Source of the DNA: CAZMGT01 sp964565895
Lineage (GTDB): Bacteria > Armatimonadota > Zipacnadia > UBA1398 > CAZMGT01
DNA: 64,000 nucleotides
Assembly (NCBI GenBank): GCA_964565895.1
Contig: CAZMGT010000003.1
Span: 1-64,000 of the forward strand
Reading direction: 5' to 3'
Shown: positions 7,411-15,184 of the stretch, piece after piece
How the letters are laid out: every line of letters begins with the position of its first letter
How positions within the stretch are numbered: position 1 is the first letter of the stretch
The notes under the pieces: model-generated
What the model saw: only the letters and a program-made list of their open reading frames with translations
Database searches by the model: none
Told to the model about the DNA's origin: nothing
Position numbers and translations under genes: made by a program

Positions 7411-8591
7411 TCGGGGTTACGCAGCTTTTGTGTGGCAAGTTGCGCCCGGGCGACGTCTTGCGCTATGGCCGGCGGACGGAGGGCGCCCCCGCCGCTCTGC
7501 TGCGCTATAGCGCGGACAAGCGGCCCGTTGTTGTCTGGAACGCCACGCGGCGGTGCAACCTGGCCTGTGTGCACTGCTATGCCGCAGCGCGCAGCGAGCC
7601 CGACCCAGACGAGCTGTCCACGGAGCAGGCGCGGGCGATGATCGACGACTTGGCGCAGTTTGGCGTGCCCGTGCTCCTCTTCTCCGGTGGCGAGCCGCTT
7701 TTGCGCGAGGACATTTTCGAGCTGGGCCGCTATGCCGCACAGCGGGGCATTCGCGCGGTAATCTCCACCAACGGCACGCTTATTGACCGGCGCACAGCGC
7801 AGCGCATTCGCGAGGCAGGCTTTTCTTACGTTGGCGTAAGCTTGGACGGCCTGCGCGAGACGAACGACCGCTTTCGCGGCCGTGCGGGGGCGTTCGACGA
7901 GGCGCTGGAGGGGATTCGCCAGTGCCGCGCGGCGGGGGTGCGCGTGGGGCTAAGGTTTACCGTTAACCGGAGAAACTTCGCCGACCTTGGGGGGATTTTC
8001 GACCTCGTCGCCGAGGAGCGGATCGAGCGCCTATGCATCTACCACCTCGTTTACGCCGGCCGGGGGACGCGGCTTTTGGGGGAGGCCCTAAGCCACGAGG
8101 AAACACGGCAGGCGGTGGACCTCATTTTCCGCCGCGCGGAGGAGTTTTGCGCCCGCGGGCTCGACTGCGAGGTGCTTACCGTAGACAACCACGCCGACGG
8201 GCCGTATCTATACCTCAAGCTGGCGCGCGAGCAGCCGGAGCGCGCGGCGGACGCGCTTCAGCTTTTGCGCTGGAACGGGGGCAACTCCTCGGGGATGGGC
8301 ATCGGGTGCGTGGACTGGCGCGGAGACGTGCACCCCGACCAGTTCTGGACGCACTATTCGCTGGGCAACGTGGGCGAGCGGCCGTTTTCTGAGATTTGGA
8401 CGGACACGAGCAACCCTCTGCTCGCCGGGCTGAAGAACCGCCGCGCGCTGCTTAAGGGGCGCTGCGCCGCCTGCCGCTTTATAGACATTTGCAACGGCAA
8501 CTTTCGCGTGCGCGCCGAGGCGGTGTTCGGCGACGTTTGGGCGCACGACCCGGCGTGTTACCTTACCGACGAGGAGATCGGGGTGGCATAG
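7407..8591 (+). CDS. ahbC: Radical SAM 12,18-didecarboxysiroheme deacetylase AhbC
   Basis: AhbC removes two acetate side chains from 12,18-didecarboxysiroheme to give iron-coproporphyrin III in the siroheme-dependent heme pathway. The 394-residue protein starts with the family N-terminus (MIGVTQLLCGKLRPGDVLRY). It has the radical SAM cysteines in CNLACVHC (residues about 50-57) and SGGEPLL. A C-terminal cysteine cluster in CAACRFIDICNGNFRVRAEA probably binds a second 4Fe-4S cluster. The GTG start overlaps the hemD stop by four bases. The related NirJ of heme d1 synthesis is the main alternative, but the N- and C-terminal blocks favour AhbC. AhbA/B and AhbD are not in the window. Confidence 0.88.
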   Translation: MIGVTQLLCGKLRPGDVLRYGRRTEGAPAALLRYSADKRPVVVWNATRRCNLACVHCYAAARSEPDPDELSTEQARAMIDDLAQFGVPVLLFSGGEPLLREDIFELGRYAAQRGIRAVISTNGTLIDRRTAQRIREAGFSYVGVSLDGLRETNDRFRGRAGAFDEALEGIRQCRAAGVRVGLRFTVNRRNFADLGGIFDLVAEERIERLCIYHLVYAGRGTRLLGEALSHEETRQAVDLIFRRAEEFCARGLDCEVLTVDNHADGPYLYLKLAREQPERAADALQLLRWNGGNSSGMGIGCVDWRGDVHPDQFWTHYSLGNVGERPFSEIWTDTSNPLLAGLKNRRALLKGRCAACRFIDICNGNFRVRAEAVFGDVWAHDPACYLTDEEIGVA

Positions 8592-8594
8592 GAC

Positions 8595-10103
8595 ATGGAG
8601 ATCAAGCAGCTCTGGGGAAAACGGTTCGAGCGCCCTCCCTCGGAGGAGAAGATCATTTTCAGCGCGGGGCGCGACGTTACCCAGCCCCCGCCGCGCGACG
8701 TTAACCTTATCCCCTACGACCTGTGGGTTAACCGCGTGCACACGATTATGCTCACGCGGCAGGGAATTACCCCGCGGGAAAGCGCGGCGAAGATCCTCCG
8801 CGCGCTGGATGAGATCGAGGAGCTGGCGGAGCAGGGGAAGTTTGCGCTGGAGCCCACGCGCGAGGACGTGCACACGAACATCGAGGCCGCCGTTACCGAG
8901 AAGATCGGCATCGAGCACGCGGGCTATATGCACTGTGGGCGGAGCAGGAACGACCAGGTGCAGGCGGACATGCGGCTGTATTTGCGCGACCAGGCGATCG
9001 ACGCCGGCGAGCGGTGCGTAAACCTCGGGGTGGCGCTGCTCGAGCTTGCCGAGCGCTACGCCGATGCGGTTATGCCCGGGTTTACGCACCACCAACACGC
9101 CATGCTCACCACCTGGGGGGCGGTGCTCGAGGGCTGGGCGGAGGGGATAGTGCGCGACGTGCGGCGCTATTTGGACTTTCTCGCGCGCTATAACCGCTGC
9201 CCGTTGGGTGGGGCGGCCTCCTACGGCACGACGTTTCCCATCGACCGCGAGCTAACCGCGCAGCTTTTGGGCTTCGACAGCCCAGAGCGCAGCGCGATCG
9301 ACAGCGTGGCCACGCGCGGCGAGCCCGAGGCGGAGCTCGCCTTTGCCCTCGCCGCGACGATGTTCCACCTCAGCCAAATGGCGCAGACGGTAATCATCCT
9401 CAGCATGCGCGCCCCGCGCATGTTGCGCATCGCCGACGAGTTCGCCGGGGGCAGCTCGATTATGCCGCAAAAGCGCAACCCGGACGCGCTCGAGGTGATG
9501 AAGGCCAAGGCGGCGCTCGCCGGCCACGCCGTAGACGCCCTGCTCGACATCGGCCGCGCGAACCTCGTGGGCTATAACCACGACCACCAGTGGACGAAGT
9601 ACATCATTATGGACGTCGTGGACGAGGTGCTTCCCGCGATTACCGTAATGCGCGGGGTGCTGGAGAGCCTGGAGGTGCGCCGGGAGCAGATGCGCCAGTG
9701 GGCGGAGAAGGACTTTGTTTGCGCAACGGCGCTTGCCGAGGCGCTGGTGATGCACCACGGCGTGCCGTTTCGCTTGGCGAAGTTCGTCGTGGGCGAGGCC
9801 GTTTTGCGCTCGGAAAAGGCGGGGAGCGAGTCGGTAACCCACGAGGCGCTGCTCGCCGCGGCGCGCGAGCAACGGGTGGAGCTGGAGATTAGCGCGGAGC
9901 AGGTGGCCCAGTATCAGGACCCGCAGGCCGCCGTGGAGCGCATAAGCCACACCGGCGGCTGCGCGGAGGAGCCCCTGGCCCAGGCAGTCCTCGCCGCGCG
10001 CGAGGAGCTGCTCTGCCTGCGCGGCGAGCTGGGGAGCTGGCGCCAGCGCGTCGAGCAGGCGCGGCAGGCCACGGTTCGGGCCGCGCGGGAGATCGTCGGC
10101 TAA
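8595..10103 (+). CDS. argH: Argininosuccinate lyase
   Basis: It cleaves argininosuccinate to arginine and fumarate, the last step of arginine synthesis. The 502-residue protein is somewhat longer than usual (about 460) because of an N-terminal extension. It carries the superfamily signature GSSIMPQKRNPD near residue 285, which includes the catalytic flexible loop. It also has MHCGRSRNDQV near 112 and FTHHQHAM near 160. It starts four bases after the ahbC stop, so it appears to be the last gene of the Rex-controlled unit even though arginine synthesis is unrelated to heme. No other arg gene is near. Confidence 0.95.
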   Translation: MEIKQLWGKRFERPPSEEKIIFSAGRDVTQPPPRDVNLIPYDLWVNRVHTIMLTRQGITPRESAAKILRALDEIEELAEQGKFALEPTREDVHTNIEAAVTEKIGIEHAGYMHCGRSRNDQVQADMRLYLRDQAIDAGERCVNLGVALLELAERYADAVMPGFTHHQHAMLTTWGAVLEGWAEGIVRDVRRYLDFLARYNRCPLGGAASYGTTFPIDRELTAQLLGFDSPERSAIDSVATRGEPEAELAFALAATMFHLSQMAQTVIILSMRAPRMLRIADEFAGGSSIMPQKRNPDALEVMKAKAALAGHAVDALLDIGRANLVGYNHDHQWTKYIIMDVVDEVLPAITVMRGVLESLEVRREQMRQWAEKDFVCATALAEALVMHHGVPFRLAKFVVGEAVLRSEKAGSESVTHEALLAAAREQRVELEISAEQVAQYQDPQAAVERISHTGGCAEEPLAQAVLAAREELLCLRGELGSWRQRVEQARQATVRAAREIVG

Positions 10104-10106
10104 ACG

Positions 10107-13100
10107 CTATTCCACGGCCACCGTAACTACGTTGTTCTCCTCGCAAATCTCGGGGAGTGCGCCCTCGGGGTCGGCGACGACGGTAAGCGGGCCCGCTGCG
10201 GCCAGGCCCTCGATGGTTAGCTCGGTTTTGCGCGGGAGAAGGTCGAGCGGGGCATCGAGGGGCGGTATTTTCGCCTTGGCGAGGGTGTTGCCCGCGGCGT
10301 CGCGCACGGCGAGGGTGCTCGCCGGCGCGGGCTTTGCCCCGATGTTGTGGACGACGACGCGAAGCGAGCCCCGCGCGGCATCGTAGCGCACCTCGCGCGG
10401 GGAAAGGGCGAGGTCGGGCCGCGCGGTAATTTCGTCCAGCTCCTCGCGCAGGGTGAGCTCGACGAGGGTCAGCCGGCGCGGAGGGAGGGTGAGGGGCACA
10501 CGGCTGTAGCGGGCGAGTTCGAGGGTCTCCTCTCGCGTTACGGAGTCGAACTGGCCGTCGTCGTTTTCGTCCGGGCCGACGCGCAGGAGATAGCGGCCGT
10601 GCTTTAGCTGCCACACCCTAAACGCGCCCCGGCGCGGCTCGCGGGCAAAGTTAAACACTGCAAACTGCAAGTGGTCGCGCCGGTTAACTTCGACGAGCGC
10701 CGCGTAGTCGGTGGAAAACCCCTCCCAGCTCAACGCGTGCGTGGGGCAGAACTTGTTCCGCCGGGCATAGCCGCCGAGATAGCACAAGTCTACGTTGTGG
10801 TGGTAGAGAAACACGCGGTCGGTAAACGGCTCGGCGGAGGTATACATGCGGCGGAAGCGGGTAAACTCGCGAATGACGTCCTCCAGGGCGCTTTCCAGCT
10901 CGCGCTTGTCACCGGTGAGCAGGTAGGAGAGATAGCCCCGGCCGCGCAGCTTTTGCGCCAGCGCCTGGCGATAGCGCTCAAGCTCACGCCGCGCGAGGAT
11001 GTCCACCGTGGCCCGCTCGGCGTTCGCCCAGTAATCCCCCTCGTCGAAGGCGTAGAGGAACGGCTTTATGTAGCGGTCGTCGTCGGTAATCCAAAACGCA
11101 TACAAAAACGCCGAAGCCTGCGAGCCATAGCCTCCGTCGCCCGGGCGCTTGCCCCACTGCACGACCTTCTCCGTGGCCACGTCTACCGCGGTGGGATATT
11201 TTCCCGGGGCAAAGTGCTCGAGCCAGGAATCGGCCCAGCGCAGCACGGTGCGCAGGGCCCGCGGATTGCGGTTATACCAAGCCACGGTAAACGCGGGGTG
11301 GAGCATTAGCGGGTGCGCGCCGCCGTCGCGGTCGGTCTTGCGGTTAATGCGCAGGTCCTCGGCGCCGCAGCGCTGGCTTTTAAAGTGCAAATGCCCGCGC
11401 GGAGTGGTGACCATCAGCGCCTCAAGCGAGCGCGCCGCGGTCATCGCGCGCTCAAGATGGAATGGGTCGCCGTAGAACCAAATAGGCATCATCGCCTGGT
11501 GGTTAATGCCCTCCTCATAGGCGTGCAGGGGGTCGGTGGTGTGTTTGTTCAGGCCGTTCTCGAGGTGAGTTTTCTCGGCAAGGTCGCTCAGCCGCGCCGC
11601 CGCTTGGCGCAGGGCCGCGCCCAGGCCCCGGTCCTCAAGCAGGGGGAAGTCGGCGTAGTTTTGGAACATGTCCGTGTCGTCGCCCACGCGGCCGCCGAAC
11701 TCGCCCGAGGGGACGAGCCTGTTAGAAAGCCACCACAGGGGCACGGCGCGCACGGCAAGATATGCCTCGTGGGCGAGGACCGCCCAGCGCGGCGCGCCGG
11801 GCACCTCGGGCACGCGCACGGGCCACTCGCCCAAAGAAAGCCGCGAGCGGTTTATCCACTCATAGTACTCGCGCACCATGTCGTCCTGCGGCGCAAGCCA
11901 GCGGCACTGCTCCAGCGTGTCGAACAGCTCGCGCAGCTTGTCCGAATACTCGCTTTGGGCGATCCAGCGGTCGAGGTCCGTGTTGCGGCGGAGGGAGGTC
12001 CACGGGCGGGGCTCGCTCAGCTCGTAGAAAAACCCCTTCAGCATGAGCTTGCGAAAGGCAAGCGCCTCGCCTAGCGCGCGTTCGCGGGGGAGCAGAAGCA
12101 GGCGCAGGCGCGTTGCCGGGCCAAGGGCGACCTGCTTGGCGCAGGCGAGAGAGAGCCACCACACACCGCCGCGGGGAACGATTTGGTCGGGAAAGTCGAG
12201 ACGCAGCCGTGCCAGCCCGTTGCCCTGGGCGAGCACCTCTACGGCGCACAGCTCGCGCCGCGCATTGAGCGGGTCGTGCACGCGCACGGTAAGCGGAGCG
12301 GGGGCGCTCAGGCCTGACAGGTCCAAGGCAAGCTCGACGGCCCCCACGGAAAGCTCCTCCGCGGCGGGCGCCGTTAGCAGGTGCACGAACGTGTTTGGCG
12401 CGAGGGCCAGGGCAGCGGGCTTGTTCGCCCCGCCTTCGGCGCAAACAAACAGCTCGCGGTCGCCCTCGGCGAACTGGCGCTCGAGCTCCGCGCGGAGCGC
12501 CGCGGGCGGCTCGGCGCGCTGGGCAGGAGCATACTCGCGCGCGCCGACGTAGCGCTTTTCGCGCCCCGGGACGAGATAGAGGGAAACATCGGCGAGCAGG
12601 CCCTGCTCCTTTTCGAAAAAGCTCAAGCGCAGGGCGTCGACGGGCGCGGGGAGGAGCTTGCGGAAGAATTTTCCCTCGCCGGCCACCGCACATACTAGCC
12701 GCCCCGCGCCGGGGCCGTCGAGCCGCGTGGCGTCGGCGTAGAGCTTGCCCCGATATCCGCCGACGATGCGCAGGTAGTTAAAGCGGCAGCCGTTGGCCAG
12801 GCGCAGGTGCAGGCCGTCGCCGTCGTTGTACTCATAGGACACTCCGTCCCAAATGCGCTTGGGGTACTCCCACAGGTAGCCGCTGTAATGCCGCGAGTCC
12901 AGCCGGCCGTCGATGGGCGCGATAACAAACCCACGCACAGCGCGGCAGTCGTCGAACAGAAGCTTCTCGACGACTAGCGGCTGAGCGGGAGCGAGGGGAA
13001 GGAGATCGCCGGGGGCGGCAAAGCCCAGGTCGACGTCCTTTGCTGCGGGCAAGGGCCCGGGGAAGCAAAACAAAGCCGCGAGCATAGCAAGCAGCACGGC

Positions 13101-13115
13101 AACGCCAAGGCGCAC
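10107..13115 (-). CDS. Large secreted protein with C-terminal CARDB domain
   Basis: The 1002-residue product begins with a clear signal peptide (VRLGVAVLLAMLAALFCF followed by GPLPAAKD). The C-terminal hundred residues (from DLALSPREV to ICEENNVVTVAV) fit a CARDB domain, a cell-adhesion-type beta sandwich. The central part, about residues 370-850, is rich in aromatic and charged residues (for example YEEGINHQAMMPIWFYGDPFHLE) and may be an alpha/alpha-toroid of a carbohydrate-active or uronate-type enzyme. No catalytic family could be named. The start is taken as the GTG at 13113-13115, two bases after the hpt stop, with GGAG five bases upstream. A longer reading would overlap hpt and lack a signal peptide. 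Cotranscription with hpt is likely. Confidence 0.75.
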   Translation of the reverse strand: MRLGVAVLLAMLAALFCFPGPLPAAKDVDLGFAAPGDLLPLAPAQPLVVEKLLFDDCRAVRGFVIAPIDGRLDSRHYSGYLWEYPKRIWDGVSYEYNDGDGLHLRLANGCRFNYLRIVGGYRGKLYADATRLDGPGAGRLVCAVAGEGKFFRKLLPAPVDALRLSFFEKEQGLLADVSLYLVPGREKRYVGAREYAPAQRAEPPAALRAELERQFAEGDRELFVCAEGGANKPAALALAPNTFVHLLTAPAAEELSVGAVELALDLSGLSAPAPLTVRVHDPLNARRELCAVEVLAQGNGLARLRLDFPDQIVPRGGVWWLSLACAKQVALGPATRLRLLLLPRERALGEALAFRKLMLKGFFYELSEPRPWTSLRRNTDLDRWIAQSEYSDKLRELFDTLEQCRWLAPQDDMVREYYEWINRSRLSLGEWPVRVPEVPGAPRWAVLAHEAYLAVRAVPLWWLSNRLVPSGEFGGRVGDDTDMFQNYADFPLLEDRGLGAALRQAAARLSDLAEKTHLENGLNKHTTDPLHAYEEGINHQAMMPIWFYGDPFHLERAMTAARSLEALMVTTPRGHLHFKSQRCGAEDLRINRKTDRDGGAHPLMLHPAFTVAWYNRNPRALRTVLRWADSWLEHFAPGKYPTAVDVATEKVVQWGKRPGDGGYGSQASAFLYAFWITDDDRYIKPFLYAFDEGDYWANAERATVDILARRELERYRQALAQKLRGRGYLSYLLTGDKRELESALEDVIREFTRFRRMYTSAEPFTDRVFLYHHNVDLCYLGGYARRNKFCPTHALSWEGFSTDYAALVEVNRRDHLQFAVFNFAREPRRGAFRVWQLKHGRYLLRVGPDENDDGQFDSVTREETLELARYSRVPLTLPPRRLTLVELTLREELDEITARPDLALSPREVRYDAARGSLRVVVHNIGAKPAPASTLAVRDAAGNTLAKAKIPPLDAPLDLLPRKTELTIEGLAAAGPLTVVADPEGALPEICEENNVVTVAVE

Positions 13116-13116
13116 G

Positions 13117-13701
13117 CTACTCCACTTCCTCCCAGGGCAGGGCGACGTTGTCGCGCTCATATAGCTCCGGGCGCAACGCGCCGATGTAGGGCAGGTTGCG
13201 ATATTTCTGCTGCCAGTCCAGGCCATAACCAACGGCGAACACGTCGGGCATCTCAAACCCGCGATAGTCAATGTGCAGGTCTACGATGCGGCGATGTGGG
13301 CGGTCGAGGAGGACGCACGTGCGCAGCGAGGCGGGGTTGCGCGCGCGGAGGTTGCGCAAAATGTAGTTTAGCGTCAGCCCCGTGTCCACGATATCCTCGA
13401 CGAGTAGGACGTGCAGGCCCTCGATGCTCTGGTCCAGGTCTTTGGTAATGCGCACGACGCCAGTATGGCGGCGCTCGGCGTAGCTGGAGATGCCGAAGAA
13501 ATCGAACGCCACGGGGACGGTTATCGCGCGGGCGAGATCGACCAGAAAAAACGCCCCACCTTTTAGGATGCTGATGAGCCACACCTCCTTGCCCTGATAG
13601 TCCTCGGAGATGCGGCGGCCGAGCTCTTTAACCTTCGCTTGGATCTCCTCCGCCGAAAACAGCACGCGCTCGACAACTTCGCTCCCGAGCATCTCGCTCA
13701 T
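13117..13701 (-). CDS. hpt: Hypoxanthine phosphoribosyltransferase
   Basis: It converts hypoxanthine or guanine and PRPP to the nucleotide in purine salvage. The 194-residue protein has the PRPP-binding motif VLLVEDIVDTGLTL, the SILKGGAFF segment near residue 50 and the ISSYAERRHTG flexible loop. The last helix ends in ERDNVALPWEEVE. The ATG at 13699-13701 is preferred because AAAGGAG lies 12 bases upstream; a TTG four codons earlier abuts that site directly. It is followed, two bases after the stop, by the secreted CARDB gene on the same strand. Confidence 0.96.
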   Translation of the reverse strand: MSEMLGSEVVERVLFSAEEIQAKVKELGRRISEDYQGKEVWLISILKGGAFFLVDLARAITVPVAFDFFGISSYAERRHTGVVRITKDLDQSIEGLHVLLVEDIVDTGLTLNYILRNLRARNPASLRTCVLLDRPHRRIVDLHIDYRGFEMPDVFAVGYGLDWQQKYRNLPYIGALRPELYERDNVALPWEEVE

Positions 13702-13737
13702 TGTGGGCGGCAACTCCTTTGGCGAGCCCGTATGTTA

Positions 13738-13760
13738 GGCGGGCGAACCCGCCGTTTTTT
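13738..13760 (+). terminator. Terminator-like hairpin upstream of the non-coding RNA, inside the hpt leader
   Basis: On the plus strand, GGCGGG-CGAA-CCCGCC (13738-13753) followed by G and six T has the form of an intrinsic terminator. No plus-strand gene lies upstream for over 3 kb. It may therefore stop antisense transcription before the non-coding RNA promoter at 13823. On the minus strand the same bases form a hairpin in the hpt leader with a UUCG loop, just before the ribosome-binding site. Confidence 0.5.
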
Positions 13761-13800
13761 CGACATTTTCGCCTGCAAGGGGACAGCTTCCGCGGCTGGA

Positions 13801-13852
13801 AAAAATTTTTTTCAAAAAAGCCTTGACAGGCTTGCAGAAAGTCCCCTATGCT
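13801..13852 (+). promoter_or_regulatory. Strong promoter with A/T tract driving the non-coding RNA
   Basis: A perfect TTGACA -35 box (13823-13828) is followed after 18 bases by TATGCT (13847-13852). Directly upstream is a long A/T tract (13801-13820), like the UP elements of stable-RNA promoters. The predicted start near 13858-13860 coincides with the first base of the terminal helix of the RNA. The A/T tract and the TTGAC box resemble the core of the repeat array at 28.7-29.05 kb. Confidence 0.75.
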
Positions 13853-13857
13853 AAAAG

Positions 13858-14141
13858 TCCCTGAGGCGCGGACCCAGGGCGGCTGGGTACCGAGGAGCTG
13901 AGGGGAGCCGGAAGGCGAGCTGGGTGTCGTTGCGGTCGCGAGGCCGCGGCGGGGTTCGGTAAGCCGGAAGGCAAGCCGAAGCTCCGAGGGATGCCGGGGG
14001 CGACCCCGGAGTGCCGAGGGAGAGGCGGAGGAGGTCTGCGGAGGTCCTGACGAGCCGAAAGGTTGGTTGGGGTTTTCTGCAGAATCCGAAGCCGATCCCA
14101 AAGCCGCCAGCAAGCCGGGGAAAGCGCCTCGGGGGTTTTTT
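13858..14141 (+). ncRNA. Candidate structured non-coding RNA of about 284 nt
   Basis: The 5' end (13859-13869) pairs with the 3' end (14124-14134) over 11 bp with one G-U pair, and six T follow directly. Inside are consecutive hairpins. They are ACCCAG/CTGGGT (13872-13888), GCC-GGAA-GGC (13907-13916), GCGGTC-GCGA-GGCCGC (13932-13947) and TTCGG..GCC-GGAA-GGC..CCGAA (13955-13980). CCGGGG-GCGA-CCCCGG (13994-14009) and a GAAA-capped GCC/GGT (14054-14063) follow. Most loops are GNRA tetraloops. A 6-bp helix (14067-14072 with 14096-14101) lies near the 3' end. A local stem at 14115-14132 before the T-run can act as terminator. No credible coding frame covers it. I do not see the conserved cores of RNase P RNA, SRP RNA, tmRNA or 6S RNA, so the family is unknown. 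Confidence 0.7.
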
Positions 14142-14348
14142 GTGCCCCGCCCAACGACCAACCTCTCCTGCGCTCTCGCGCAGTTAACGCATCCCCTGCG
14201 GCCGTTTCAGCCAAAGGCGCGCGTTTACTCAGCGTGAGGAACGGCTCCTTCGTAGCTTGAGGACGCGCGTTTGCTCCTGCGGCGGTACCTAGGAAAGTCG
14301 GGGTCAACAATCGTCGGCAGCATTCTGCCCTTCGCCAACCGTACGGGG
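14142..14348. other. Intergenic sequence between the non-coding RNA and the hepT remnant
   Basis: About 200 bases hold no convincing gene, hairpin or promoter. A short stem CTGCG/CGCAG (near 14169-14183, around a CTCTCG loop) follows the RNA terminator. The sequence is slightly less GC-rich than the surroundings. Confidence 0.4.
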
Positions 14349-14696
14349 TCACTGCCTGTCGCTTTCCGCCAGCAAGCGAAGAAGTTCGTCGCGGCGCACA
14401 GGGAGGTGGGTTTCCATCACGTCCCACACTACCCTCGTGGTCTGCCAGCTCGTAGCCGTGAATGAGAATGTTCCAAAAAGCGATAATGCGCTTGGCGTGG
14501 GTGATTTGGTCGGCGACGGCCGGCGCTCTCTTTCGCAGGCGATTGAGCGCCTCCCCGATGATCTCAAACTGCCGCTCCACGGCGGAGCCCAGGAGAGGGT
14601 CTGCTAGTCGGCCAACGTTTTCCCCGCGGTGAACCGCCTGATTGACTCCACCGCTTGGCGCATGTCCTCAAGCAGCTTTTGCGCCTCAAGCCGCAT
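14349..14696 (-). pseudogene. Decayed HepT-type (DUF86/HEPN) toxin gene
   Basis: The gene can be read only by joining three frames. From the ATG at 14694-14696 a first segment ends in FTAGKTLAD at a stop near 14606. A second frame continues with AVERQFEIIGEALNRL and AFWNILIHGYELADH. A third finishes with VVWDVMETHLPVRRDELLR. One base appears missing near 14604-14608 and one G is extra near 14432-14436. The HEPN ribonuclease motif R-x4-6-H, normally RNILIHGY here, reads WNILIHGY, so the catalytic arginine is lost as well (CGG to TGG). It follows and overlaps the MNT antitoxin gene, as in intact MNT/HepT pairs. The frameshifts could be assembly errors, but together with the Arg loss and the neighbouring nonsense codon, true decay is more likely. 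Confidence 0.75.
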
Positions 14697-14994
14697 AGAC
14701 CAGCTCTCGGCTCTGTTCCACAGCACGGCGGAAGTATCAGTTAGAAATGGCCCGTTCCCTGACGAGATGCACGGAGCGCCCTAGAGCTTGCTCGAGGCCC
14801 TCGAGGAGGCCGAAATAAGCCTCCTCGCGCTCCCCGGGCTTTAGGGGATAAAACTCCACGAGGAAATCCACGTCGCTGCGCTCCGGATGGAACCGGCCTG
14901 TGGCCGCCGAGCCGAAGACCTCCAAGCGCCGCACACGGTAGCGCTGGCACAGAGCCACGATCTCCGCACGCTTTTCTTCGAGCAGGGCGATCAT
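14686..14994 (-). pseudogene. Truncated MNT-type nucleotidyltransferase antitoxin gene
   Basis: From the ATG at 14992-14994, 85 residues are readable up to a TGA at 14737-14739. They contain the minimal nucleotidyltransferase motif GSAATGRFHPERSDVDF (GS-x9-DVD). MntA antitoxins inhibit HepT by AMP transfer. Translation in the same frame past the TGA gives YFRRAVEQSRELVYAA and a second stop at 14686-14688, which is the conserved C-terminus of the family. The TGA thus appears to be a nonsense mutation, plausibly CGA to TGA. The N-terminal part may still be expressed. The extended frame overlaps the hepT start by 11 bases, the usual operon arrangement. Confidence 0.75.
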
Positions 14995-15145
14995 TGCGGC
15001 GCTCTCCTGTTTACTAAGACGCGATAACCCTTTCTCTCTCCGAATAGAGTTATTTCCGCCGCTACGGACATCGCTCTGGAGACAAACCTCGCCCCGCGCG
15101 GAAGGGGTTGACGGTCGGCGGTCAGTCGGTTGGTCTGCTCCCTGT

Positions 15146-15176
15146 CCCGCCCATTGCGCGGGTTAGCGCGGGCGGG
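15146..15176. repeat. Inverted repeat downstream of the PD-(D/E)XK-like gene
   Basis: CCCGCCC at 15146-15152 pairs with GGGCGGG at 15170-15176 around a GC-rich loop, just past the stop of the minus-strand gene at 15185. There is no T-run, so it may be a U-less terminator or only a 3' stabilising hairpin. Confidence 0.35.
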
Positions 15177-15184
15177 TCTTGCCG

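Noticed and set aside
10107..13271. A longer N-terminus of the CARDB protein starting at 13271
   Set aside because: It would overlap hpt by over 150 bases and hide the signal peptide. The GTG at 13113-13115 with a nearby ribosome-binding site fits better.
14041..14066. A hammerhead-like CTGACGAG ... GAAA core
   Set aside because: The stem II that should lie between CTGACGAG and GAAA is missing, and no fitting cleavage site or stem I was found.
13858..14141. Identification of the RNA as RNase P RNA, SRP RNA, tmRNA or 6S RNA
   Set aside because: The conserved cores are not visible: no GAGGAAAGTCC-like block, no SRP GGAA loop with AGCAG, no tRNA-like ends or tag frame, and the structure is multi-hairpin rather than one long rod.
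13628..14580. Long minus-strand frames across the non-coding RNA region
   Set aside because: They are Pro/Ser/Arg-rich, have no homology that I recognise, and join fragments of the hepT remnant with antisense RNA sequence.
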